Assembly: GCA_028690445.1 (NCBI GenBank)
Contig: JAQVBE010000007.1
Span: forward strand, 1 to 64,000
Direction of reading: 5' to 3'
Length of the DNA stretch: 64,000 nt
Origin: Aliarcobacter sp.
Lineage (GTDB): Bacteria; Campylobacterota; Campylobacteria; Campylobacterales; Arcobacteraceae
Shown piece after piece: positions 17,347 through 27,200 of the stretch (position 1 is the stretch's first letter; each line of letters starts with the position of its first letter). The position numbers and the translations under genes were made by a program. The notes under the pieces are model-generated. The model did not search any database. It was not told the DNA's origin and saw only the letters and a list, made by a program, of their open reading frames with translations.

Positions 17347-18108
17347 TTAATTCCACCTTATTTTTGCTATTGTTGGTAATTTACCTTTAAAAGCATTTGC
17401 TTTTATTCTATATTCTATTTTATTTATAAACTCTTCTTCAAAACCAAGTTTTAATAACTCTTCTTTAGATTTATTTTCATCAACCATAACTTTTAATAAA
17501 TCATCCATCTCTTTATAAGAGTGTCCAAGTTCTTCTTCATCACTTTGACCTTCCCATAAATCTGCACTTGGAGCTTTATTTAAAATAGAATCAGGAACAC
17601 CTAAAAGTCTTGCAAATTCAAACTCATCACTTTTATAAATTTCACCTATTGGATTTATTGCACATGCAATATCACCAAAAATTGTTCCATAACCTAAAAG
17701 TATTTCACTTTTATTTGAAGTTCCAATAACTAAAGATTTTTCCCTTGAAGATACATCATAAAGTACTGACATTCTCATTCTTGCAGAAAAATTACCAATT
17801 CTAAGTTTATCTTCATCCATATTTTTTATAAAACCACTAACCATTGGTTCTATTGAAATAATTTCATATTTAATATCAAATTTTTTGCAAACTTCAAGAG
17901 CATGTTCTATTGAGCTTTTTGAAGAAAACTGTGATGGCATCAAAACACAATTTAAGTTATCGGCAAAAGCCTCTTTACATAAAATTGCAACAACAGCTGA
18001 ATCCAAACCACCCGAAAGGCCAACTGTTACTTTTTTTAGACCAGTTTTCTCAACTTCAATTTTTAAAAAAGAAATTAAATCTTCCTTAATTTTTTTCCAC
18101 TCTATCAC
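17347..18108 (-). CDS. nadE: NAD(+) synthase, ammonia-dependent type
   Basis: Amidates nicotinic acid adenine dinucleotide to NAD+. The 253-residue protein shows the ATP-pyrophosphatase loop GLSGGLDSAVVAILC, the RMRMSVLYDVSSREKSLVIGTSNKSE motif, the GDIACAINPIGEIYK segment, and KAPSADLWEGQSDEEELG, all diagnostic. There is no glutaminase domain, so free ammonia is the expected nitrogen donor. It lies in the leftward operon between a short hypothetical gene and the aminotransferase. Confidence 0.95.
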   Translation of the reverse strand: MIEWKKIKEDLISFLKIEVEKTGLKKVTVGLSGGLDSAVVAILCKEAFADNLNCVLMPSQFSSKSSIEHALEVCKKFDIKYEIISIEPMVSGFIKNMDEDKLRIGNFSARMRMSVLYDVSSREKSLVIGTSNKSEILLGYGTIFGDIACAINPIGEIYKSDEFEFARLLGVPDSILNKAPSADLWEGQSDEEELGHSYKEMDDLLKVMVDENKSKEELLKLGFEEEFINKIEYRIKANAFKGKLPTIAKIRWN

Positions 18109-18129
18109 TTTTAATCCTTTATTAAGTAA

Positions 18130-18342
18130 TTATATCTCATCTTTTTTTGTTTTTTGATAAATTTCATCTAAATAAGTATTGCTTATTTTAGAAATATTCT
18201 CTTTTTTAAACTCTAATTGTTTTTGAATATCTAAAAGTTCTTCAACGTCGAAATATTCTAAATAATTTGGGTTTATTTCTATTGTTTCTTCTGGATTTAT
18301 TTTTATAAGTCTTTTTATATTTTCGATTATTTCTTGTTTCAT
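18130..18342 (-). CDS. Short helical hypothetical protein
   Basis: A 70-residue acidic and lysine-rich protein, predicted mostly helical, with the motif NYLEYFDVEELLDIQKQLEFKK in its middle. No cysteine, signal peptide or membrane segment is visible. It is placed two bases after the BFD-like ferredoxin gene and 21 bases before nadE, on the same strand. I do not recognise a function. Confidence 0.7.
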   Translation of the reverse strand: MKQEIIENIKRLIKINPEETIEINPNYLEYFDVEELLDIQKQLEFKKENISKISNTYLDEIYQKTKKDEI

Positions 18343-18344
18343 TT

Positions 18345-18575
18345 TTATTCTTTATTAAATTTATTTAGTATTTCTTCAAGATATAGCTCTAATTTTTCTA
18401 CACCTATGTCACTTTGGGGATTTTTACAAGATTTACAACAAGTTCCAGCATCTGTAAAATTGCCTATATCTTCCAATGTTTTCGCATTTTTTTCTTTAAT
18501 AGCATAAACTATTTCACCCAAAGTTACATGTTTGCAAGTGCAAACTTCAAAAGAGTGGGGAAATTTTCTAGACAT
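18345..18575 (-). CDS. BFD-like [2Fe-2S]-binding protein
   Basis: A 76-residue protein with the cysteine pattern CTCKHVTLGEIVYAI then TDAGTCCKSC, the four-cysteine arrangement of the BFD domain (bacterioferritin-associated ferredoxin, and the same domain in nitrite reductases and NifU). It probably carries one [2Fe-2S] cluster and acts as a small electron carrier or iron-release partner. No bacterioferritin gene is in view, so the partner is unknown. The start overlaps the stop of the upstream TerB-DnaJ gene by one base. Confidence 0.85.
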   Translation of the reverse strand: MSRKFPHSFEVCTCKHVTLGEIVYAIKEKNAKTLEDIGNFTDAGTCCKSCKNPQSDIGVEKLELYLEEILNKFNKE

Positions 18576-19333
18576 TATTTTTCTCCTTTAGCTTTTTTTA
18601 TAATCTCATAAGCTTCATTTATCTCTTGGAGTTTTTTTGTTGCTTCATCTATAATATTTTGAGAAGCACCCTGCCCTGAAATAATATCAGGATGATGTTT
18701 TTTAACTAAAGTTCTATAATTTTTCTTTAAAGTCGCTGCATCATCACTTGATTTTGATTCTAAGATTTCATAAGCTTTTTCTAAAGTTATCGCTTTATTT
18801 GAAGCTTGTTGAGCATAAAAAGTCTCAAAAGTATTAATTAAATTGTTAAAGTCTTCAATTTTTATTTTTAAGGCATTTGAAATATCTTCTGTAATCATTT
18901 TTTCAGTTTGAGAAAACTCTTTATCAATAAATGCTAAATTTAATAAATACTCCATAATTTTAACACGCTTATGATATTCATTTTTTGTTAAATTGTATAA
19001 TTTATCACAAATATCAATTAAATTATCAAAACTATTTTTTTCATTTTCATATACAATTTTTAGTTTTGCTCTTATTTCTTCTGCATTTTGGAAATGACTT
19101 GAAATATCAAAAAAAGTGTGTTTTAAAACTTCCGCTTCAAGCTCACAAACTTTTCCATCTGCTTTTGAAACTTTTGCCATAAGTGCTACTAAAAGCCCAG
19201 CTTCATGGTGTAATAAATCACCATCAAATCTATCTTTTGTTTTTAAATTTATATTTTTAAACTCTTCTGTTTTATAATTTTTTCCTATAAAAAATAAAAT
19301 TGCAATTACAACTAATAAAACAACTATCTCCAT
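18575..19333 (-). CDS. Membrane-anchored TerB-DnaJ (DjlA-like) co-chaperone
   Basis: A 252-residue protein with an N-terminal membrane anchor (residues 3-17), a TerB-like helical domain (about 40-170, GLLVALMAKVSKADGKVCELE and YLLNLAFIDKEFSQTE), and a C-terminal J-domain with the HPD motif in LVKKHHPDIISG. This order is that of DjlA, a membrane co-chaperone that stimulates DnaK. I chose the ATG at 19333 because AAAGGG stands five bases before it; an upstream GTG at 19351 would add six residues. It is the first gene of the leftward seven-gene run that ends with the PLDc_N protein. Confidence 0.88.
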   Translation of the reverse strand: MEIVVLLVVIAILFFIGKNYKTEEFKNINLKTKDRFDGDLLHHEAGLLVALMAKVSKADGKVCELEAEVLKHTFFDISSHFQNAEEIRAKLKIVYENEKNSFDNLIDICDKLYNLTKNEYHKRVKIMEYLLNLAFIDKEFSQTEKMITEDISNALKIKIEDFNNLINTFETFYAQQASNKAITLEKAYEILESKSSDDAATLKKNYRTLVKKHHPDIISGQGASQNIIDEATKKLQEINEAYEIIKKAKGEK

Positions 19334-19394
19334 ATTTACCCTTTTTATCACTATTTTTTGATTTGGTGGGATTTTATCAAAATTTTGATTTATA

Positions 19395-19445
19395 TGTTTG
19401 TATTTTAAACTATTTTCTTTATTAAAATAGTTTAAAATACAAACA
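19395..19445. terminator. Perfect 22-bp inverted repeat between tpsB and the DjlA-like gene
   Basis: Arms 19395-19416 and 19424-19445 are exact inverse complements (22 of 22) with a 7-base loop CTTTATT. In RNA this gives a very stable A+U-rich hairpin. The last five bases are shared with a second hairpin (19441-19468), so both cannot form fully at once. Position between two leftward genes suggests termination downstream of tpsB, or control of the DjlA-like operon. Confidence 0.65.
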
Positions 19446-19468
19446 AGAAGAGGAGAATCTTCTTGTTT
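19441..19468. terminator. Hairpin downstream of tpsB (probable terminator)
   Basis: Arms AAACAAGAAGA (19441-19451) and TCTTCTTGTTT (19458-19468) pair perfectly around GGAGAA. On the minus strand it lies 45 bases after the tpsB stop and is followed by GTATTTTAAAC, so it is a plausible rho-independent terminator for tpsA-tpsB. It competes for five bases with the longer inverted repeat next to it. Confidence 0.65.
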
Positions 19469-19513
19469 GATTTAATAATTTGATTTCGAAATTAGAAGTT
19501 TTAGAATTAATTT

Positions 19514-21220
19514 CTAAAACACAAACCCTGCTTGAACAAGAATTCTTGAATTATCACCTACATTTTCTGATTCTATATCTTCACCTCCAACAACTCTAGC
19601 TGCTTGAATTTTTGCAAAAGCATTTTTATAGTTTGCGTAGTATCCAATTCCCACATCTTGAAGTGTTCTTTTTTGAAATTCTGCATCTGTTGAACTATCA
19701 CTCATTGTTCCTGTTCCTAAGTCATAAAACATTCCTACTTTATGAGTTAAGTTTGAAACATTTGGAAGTTTCGCAAAAAACTCTGTATTAAATACCAATG
19801 CATTTTCTACACTTTGTTCACTATCATTAAATACTTTTACACCTTCACTTCCACCAAGTGTAAAATCTTCACTTCCATCTAAATTTTTATTTTTAAATGC
19901 GTATTGTGTTTTTACATTTGTATTTAAAGAATAAGTTGGATTAAATAGTACTTCAGCTCCAAGATTTACATTTATTTTTGAATAAGTTCCTTGAGTATTT
20001 ACACCATTTTTATCATCTCTATTTGATTGTTCATCTTTTATATCAAGTTTTCCTAAAGTATAAAAAGTCTCTGCTTTTGTTAGAGAATCTAAACCAAATA
20101 TAGTTTGACTTTTACTATAAGCTAATCCTACTTTTACGCTATTAGTTTCTCTATCTTTTGAAACTGCATTATCATAATAATCTTTTAACTCTTTATTTGC
20201 ATAAAGTGTTGAGAAGTTTAAATTCTCATTTCTTGTTCTAATTATTGGATAAGTAACTCCAGCTTCAATAGTTGTCGTATTTCCATCATAAATACCATCA
20301 GGAGTATTTTGTCCCAAATCAACTAAATCATAATCTGTTTTAGAATAACTTGTTTGTCCTCTTAAACCATTTGCCATCAAAGGAAATTCATATCCAACTC
20401 TATAATTTTTTATATCTTCGCCATTAGTTACTAATCCACTAAGAGATAATTTGTCACCTATTTGCAAAGGAGAATTAAGATTAATTCCTGCCATTGCTCT
20501 ATTTTTACCTGTATATTTACTTCCTTGATTATCAGCTAATACATATCCATCATAAAAAGGTGTTTTTTCAGTTTTAATTAAAAAATCACTAGTCCCTACA
20601 TCTGTTCCTGGTTTTACATCTGCTTGAGTTACAACAGAACCTGGAGTATCATTGATAATTAACATACTTCTTTCAAGTGTATCAGTACTCACTATATTAT
20701 CTCTAGCTTTTGCATCATTAAGCATTCCTTGAACAATAAAATCTTTTACATTTGATTTATTCTCAAGTTTGAATTCACCATAATTACCTTCAATAACTGC
20801 AAATTTTAAAACACCATTACTTTCTTGAAGATTTTGTTTTGGAAGATACGCTCTTGCAACAAAATATCCTTTATTTCTATACTCTTTTGTAATAATTGAA
20901 GCAACATTTTGGATATCTGCAAAACTTAGTTCTTTATCTGTAAACTCTTTTGTTAAATTTTGTAAATCAGATGATTTGATATGGTCATTTCCTTCAAATA
21001 CAAAATCTTTTACTAATATCTTTTTACCACTTTTATCATCTATCATCATAGGAGCATAAGATTTTTGACCAGCAACTTCAATCAAATCTTTTTTATTTTC
21101 TTCTTTTTTATCTTCAACTGCTTTTGGAGTAGAGATAGAGTTTTGAATTGCATCAACATTTGGAGTAGCAGCTAGTAGTGAACTAGCTGCTAGGATTGAC
21201 AAAGTTAATATTTTTTTCAT
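19514..21220 (-). CDS. TpsB outer-membrane transporter of a two-partner secretion system (ShlB/FhaC/HecB family)
   Basis: A 568-residue protein with a signal peptide (residues 1-18, ending SSLLAA), a polar linker, a POTRA domain around 70-145 (VKDFVFEGNDHIKSSDLQNL and YRNKGYFVARAYLPKQ), a second POTRA-like region with FAVIEGNYGEF, and a C-terminal 16-strand barrel region with many alternating hydrophobic/aromatic strands and a terminal phenylalanine (VQAGFVF). The FDGYVLADNQGSKYTG-like block starts the barrel. It exports the adjacent TpsA across the outer membrane. The start overlaps the tpsA stop as TAATG, so the two are translationally coupled, with tpsA first. Confidence 0.95.
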   Translation of the reverse strand: MKKILTLSILAASSLLAATPNVDAIQNSISTPKAVEDKKEENKKDLIEVAGQKSYAPMMIDDKSGKKILVKDFVFEGNDHIKSSDLQNLTKEFTDKELSFADIQNVASIITKEYRNKGYFVARAYLPKQNLQESNGVLKFAVIEGNYGEFKLENKSNVKDFIVQGMLNDAKARDNIVSTDTLERSMLIINDTPGSVVTQADVKPGTDVGTSDFLIKTEKTPFYDGYVLADNQGSKYTGKNRAMAGINLNSPLQIGDKLSLSGLVTNGEDIKNYRVGYEFPLMANGLRGQTSYSKTDYDLVDLGQNTPDGIYDGNTTTIEAGVTYPIIRTRNENLNFSTLYANKELKDYYDNAVSKDRETNSVKVGLAYSKSQTIFGLDSLTKAETFYTLGKLDIKDEQSNRDDKNGVNTQGTYSKINVNLGAEVLFNPTYSLNTNVKTQYAFKNKNLDGSEDFTLGGSEGVKVFNDSEQSVENALVFNTEFFAKLPNVSNLTHKVGMFYDLGTGTMSDSSTDAEFQKRTLQDVGIGYYANYKNAFAKIQAARVVGGEDIESENVGDNSRILVQAGFVF

Positions 21221-24200
21221 TAATTTGCTCCTTTATTTTTATTGTTTTTATTGTTTTTATTATTACTTGTATCTGTTGCATCATTTTTTACTATATAGAA
21301 TTCTTGATCAACACCCTCAGGTAAACTAACACCTGAATTTACTAGTTCTATTATTGAACCTCCACCAAGAGCAATTCTTGTTTCTCCTGTTGATATTTCA
21401 TTTAAGCTCACTCTTTGTGATTCTTGACCTGATTGTGGAGCAGAAACTAAACTTACACTTGCACCTTCTGGAATTCCTAATCTTGAAGATAAACCACTAT
21501 TCAACACTATTGGTTGAGGAGGTGCAAAACTCATAACAGGTGGAGTAATAACAGGTAATACAAAATTTATTTGTTGGTTATTTACTATTGCTGTAATAAC
21601 TTTTTCTATCTCTTTTTCTGGTATTGGATCAACTGGTGTTGGGTCTACTGGATCTACTGGATCTACTGGATCTACTGGATCTACTGGATCTACTGGATCT
21701 ACTGGATCTACTGGATCTACTGGATCTACTGGATCAGCTTCTGCCATTACCCAAATATTTTCTCTATCTTCTGTAAAATTAAGAGTTGCATAATTTCCAT
21801 CTTCACCACCCATATCCCAAGCCGCATCTGCTAAAGCTGTTGTATATGTTGCCAATGTTTTAAGTTCAGTTGTTGATTTTCCATAACTTGTTTCATCACT
21901 CATACCTGTATTAACAGTTTTATCATAAAAACTGTTTGTAACTGTTGCAGTATCATTTCCAATTAATCCATTAACATTAGTTTGAATTTCACCTGTCAAA
22001 GTGATTTTTCCTGATGAATAACTGTTTGTTAATGTTGTATCTGCTGCTTGACCCATTAAAGAGCCTACATTATCGCCACTTGCTGTCACTTCACCACTTG
22101 AATAAACATTTTGAATCTCACTTCCACCATCTTGACCGATAAATCCTCCCACTCCTGTTATACCTGTCACTTTTCCTGTCGAATAACTCTCTTCAACTTT
22201 ATTCATCATACTCATACCAATCAAACCACCTACTTGTGAAGTTCCCGTCACTTGTCCTGTGGCATAACTTTGATAAATACCAAAATCACTTTCTGCACCT
22301 ATACCCATAGCATAAGCAAGCAATCCACCTGCATAAACTCCATCTGCATCTACTTCCCCAGTTGCATAGCTATTTTTAATCATACCACCCATAGCACCAC
22401 CAACTAATCCACCAGCACCTGCAAATATTTCTTCATCTACTTCTAAACCTGAAGCAGTTACTTTACCTGTAGCATGAGAATTTTCAATCGTACTACCCAT
22501 TGAGATTCCCACAAGTCCACCAACAAGTGCTTCACCCACTACTTCACTTGTTGCATACGAACCACTGATAGATGATTCCACTGCTTGACCAACTAAACCA
22601 CCAGTACCGGTAAATTCTCCTCCAGAATTCTCAGTACTTGTGACTTTTCCTGTCGTATGGTAGCTATCGATGATTTCACTTCCAGTAGCGTAACCAACAA
22701 GACCACCAACGGCATCTCGACCATCTACCGTACCTGTAGAGTATGATGTATCTATCATAGCTGTATCGGTATAACCAACTAAACCACCAACATATACTGT
22801 ACCAGTTACTGTACCTTCTGCATTAGAGTCAGCAATATTTGTCTCACTTGCATATCCAACTAGTCCACCTGCATTATCTCCAGCACTTGTGACACTACCT
22901 GTTGCTGAGCTATTAGTGATGGCACCTGTAGGTTGTTCTTTATAAAACTCCAAGCTACCACCAATTACATAATTTGAACCGTTGTTTCCGACATAAAGAC
23001 CGTCATATGTCATCTCATATCCAGGATTTACCGCTTCCTTAGCCAAAATATAAGCATCTTTTATTTCTGCCAGTTTTGCATCTGCTGCTGCACGACCTTC
23101 ATCTGTGAGTGCAAAAGTTAAGTCACCGATAGAATATGAGTCTTGAATATAGGTATAATTATACAAATCTCTACTTCCACCCTCGTTATACCCCACAAGA
23201 CCACCAGCATTTGCTTCATCTTCTGAATTTGCTTTTACATTGATAGCTGCATCTGAATCTGTTATATTTCCATAAGAATTATTTCCTACAAGTCCACCAA
23301 CACGGCTATATCCTTCAACTTTACTTGTATCATTTAAAGCCGCTACTGATGAGTTGATAATTTGCCCACCATCTTCAGTATCCATATTACCTACTAGACC
23401 ACCAACATTTTGAAAACTACCAGCTTTGATGTTTACAGATGCTGTTGAATCTTTGATTACTCCCCATTCCATCTCAGGAGTTACAAGAGAAAAATTAACT
23501 CTGTATTGATCTCCTTCATTACCCCATGAATTATCTTCTAGTGTATATCCAAGAGCTTTTAGAGCAATTACATCTGTTCTTAGGTCATACTCTGCCAATA
23601 ATGCTGTTTTTTGAGCTAATTTTTGCTCAGTTGTAAAATTTGCATCGATCGTTTTAGAAAAATTAGCATATTCTTTATCTTCTATATCCCCATAGTTATT
23701 ACCAACTAATCCACCAACATAACCAAACCAATTATCCTCTGTCTTAACTACACCACTTAAATCTATTGTTCCTGTATATGATGAACTTGTAATATTTGTA
23801 GTATCTGCATCACCAACAAGACCAGCAATACTTTGACCACCCCACATTGTAGAACCTGTAATAGTAATATTTCTTGTAGAATCAACATCTTTTAAAATAT
23901 CTCCTCTTGTTTCACCAAATGCACCACCAACACTATTGAACCAATTATCTTTTGGTTGAAAGTTTACTGAAATATTTCCACTTGTAGTAATTGTGTCATA
24001 AAGTGAATCAGAAGTGTATCCAGCAACTCCTCCAAGACCATACATATCGCCATTTGTGTTTAGTGTGATAGCATTTGTAGCAGTACTATTTTTAATATAA
24101 CTTTGTCCTATATTACCAAATAAACCACCTACTCCCTCTATTGAAACGTATCCTTCTTTATCCTCTGGAGTTACAGTCGTTTCAATATTTGCTGAAAGTG

Positions 24201-27200
24201 TAATATCTCCAGTTGATGAGACATTTTTTATAAGGCTATTATCACTTCCATCACCTATAACACCTCCAATATTTGAAATTCCTGCTTGATTACCATTTTT
24301 TGAAAGATTTGTATGAGCTTTTGCTAAAACATCAATATCTATAATCACTGATGATGTTGCTGTATCAAGACTAGAATTATACATACCTCCTAGTAATCCA
24401 CCTATATAATCTGCTGATACCCAATTAAACCTTTCATTGTTTGATGTAAGATTTACTGCAATAGTTCCTGAACCAGTTAGATTTGAAAGTCTACCATTTG
24501 AAACTTCTCCCGCTATAGCTCCGATATTATATACTGAGGTATCGATATGTTGAGTTGGGACATCAAACTCTCTTGTATGTGAGAAAGTAAAGTTATTAAC
24601 TGTCACATTTGAGATATTAGGTGATAAAGTACCAGCATAATTTTGTTTAGCAGACCCAACTATACCACCTACATAGCTATAACCGTTTAGAGTTGGTGAA
24701 GTAAGAGTTAGATTTTTAACTGTACCACCCTCTAATCTTCCTATTAGACCTATGTTACTATTGTAACTTTGAGATACATTTAATCCTGAGATAGTTTTAT
24801 TATTACCATCTAATTCACCTCTTAAAACAGCTAAATATAAACCATCTGTAAGAGCTAGATTTGATGTAAGTTTGAATTTATTTGCTGAATCATAGCCATA
24901 TGCAAGCATTTTTCTAAAATCAGCAACACTATTGATTTGATAATAATCATCTGTAAGTGTCAAACCCGAAACTGTCATGGTTTTATTAGCTAACCATGAT
25001 ACATATTCAGCATTATCAACACCCCCAAATGTAATAACACCCGCAACATTATCGCCAACATTAGCACCAGTTTTATCACCAATTTTAGTGTTGCTTAAAT
25101 CATAAAAACTGTTAGTAATCTTTACTGCTCCATCTTCATCCATATCCATGTAACCAACAATTCCACCTGCATCTTGCATCGCAGCTATAGTACTATTTTC
25201 AACTGAACTATTTTTGATTTCAGTCTCACCATATGCAGTACCAATGATACCACCTGCTCCATAACTTCCTTGGATAGTCCCTGTAGTATAAATAGATGAG
25301 TCTTTTACCGTAGAATTATCTACAATAACTCCATCTGTAGCAGGATTAGATCTTGAGGTAAATCCTACAATTCCACCTACTTTACCATAAGCTGATTTAA
25401 TAGTCGAACTTCCTACATAGTTATCAATGATACTTGCAGGAGCATAAAAACCTCTATAAACAGATCCAGCAATCCCTCCAACAGCATAATCATTAGCTGA
25501 ACTCACTGTCGTTGATGTTACTGCATTACCACTAATAGTAGCACTTTCTGCATATCCAACTATAGCTCCAACATTTCCACCTGTACCTGTTGCACTAATA
25601 GTACTATTTGTAACAATATTATTATGAATTGTTGGAGTATCTGTCACTAAGTTTTGTCCTACCATTTTTGTTAGGGATCGTGCACTACCAACCAAAGCAG
25701 CAGTTGGAGCTGAATTTGTCATACTATCATTAATACTAGTTACCCTATCTAGACGGATACTACTGATTAATGCATCTCCAGCAATATTTCCAAAAAGACC
25801 CGCAGCTTGTTTGGTTGTACCACTTTCAGATTTAAATTGATTATCACCAGCAGCTGTTGTTAGAGTAAGATTTGAAATAGTGTGACCAAGACCGTTAAAT
25901 GTACCCTTAAAATCAAGGCTGTAGTCTTGAAGTGTTCCATGACTTCGACCAATTGGAACAAATGAAATACCAGTCATATCCAAATCAGAAGCTAAAACAA
26001 AATTACCGTTTAGGGCAGTAGCAACTTCTTCAGAACCATTTACATTATAGCCTCTAGCATCATTGCTTAGTTCTTGAAGTTGTTCTTTCGTTCGAATAAT
26101 TGTTTGTTCTACATCATTTATCCAAATACCATTTGTTGTGCTTTCTGGTACTGGATGCATTGCAAAGACTACTTTTCCATCAAAATCAGTTTTAGTTTCA
26201 TTCATACCAAACGTGATTTTCCCACCGTTTCCATAAGTTGGTGTCTCAGTATTTCCATTCCAACCGTGATTTAATGACAATGTAGCATTAGGTCCAACTG
26301 TAATCACTTTATTGATATTAATATCATTTCCAGCCGTAAGCATTAAGTCACCTGAACTAAATGCATAACTTTCACCTGTGTCTGTATCTTCTGTATGAAT
26401 ATTAATAGCTTGATTTACTGTAATATCGTTTGTTGCTTGAATCTCAACATCTGCTTCAATCAAAGCTGTCTCAATTGCAGAAGCACTTACGCTTTCTGTA
26501 CCGATAGCTCCACCATTTGATTCAATTACCACATTTTCAGGGTCAATAAGCCATTTCTTCGCTTTGATAACTGTACCATCAGCTACACCTAGGTTTTTCC
26601 CTGAAGTCTCAACAAATCCACCTTTTGCTTCAATAGTCCCTGATACATTTGCAGTTCCACCATGGGCATATACTTCTACTTTTCCAGTTACATCATCAAG
26701 CGAGTTTGCTTCAAGAACTCCTGTATTATTTACTACACCTTTTAAAAGTTCATTTACTGCATTTGTTGTAAGATATATTTCTCCACCATTTGCAATGATA
26801 CTTCCTGAGTTTTCTACCATTGCATCTAATACACCTTTTGTTACTACTAAGTTTACAATAGAATTTTCATTTAGGTTTACAGTATATTCACTTGCTCCTG
26901 TTAGATGAACTTTACCTTTTACGGCTTTTATAGTTCCAGTGTTTCTTACTTCATTTGAAGCTAATACTACATATCCACCCTCAGCTACTTCTATTGTTCC
27001 TAGATTTACTACAGAGTTACCTGTCGCATTTTTAAAATTATAATTTCCATCTTGAAAATCTTTATCACTAAGTTGTGCTGTTGTTGCTACTATACCTGCT
27101 GTATTTATTTTTGCATCTTTACTAAATAAAACTCCATTTGAATTTAGAATCCAAACTTGTCCATTTGCGTTTAATGCTCCATCTATTACAGATTTTTCAT

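Noticed and set aside
21650-21730. CRISPR-like tandem repeat
   Set aside because: The units are contiguous 9-mers without spacers, lie in frame in tpsA, and no cas gene is near.
21571-21834. Open frame on the plus strand with a striking Ile-Tyr-Trp repeat
   Set aside because: It is the antisense reading of the 9-base tandem in tpsA; no ribosome-binding site or family similarity supports it.
26564-26908. 114-codon frame on the plus strand opposite tpsA
   Set aside because: A shadow of tpsA in a less A+T-rich region; no start signal or recognisable domain.
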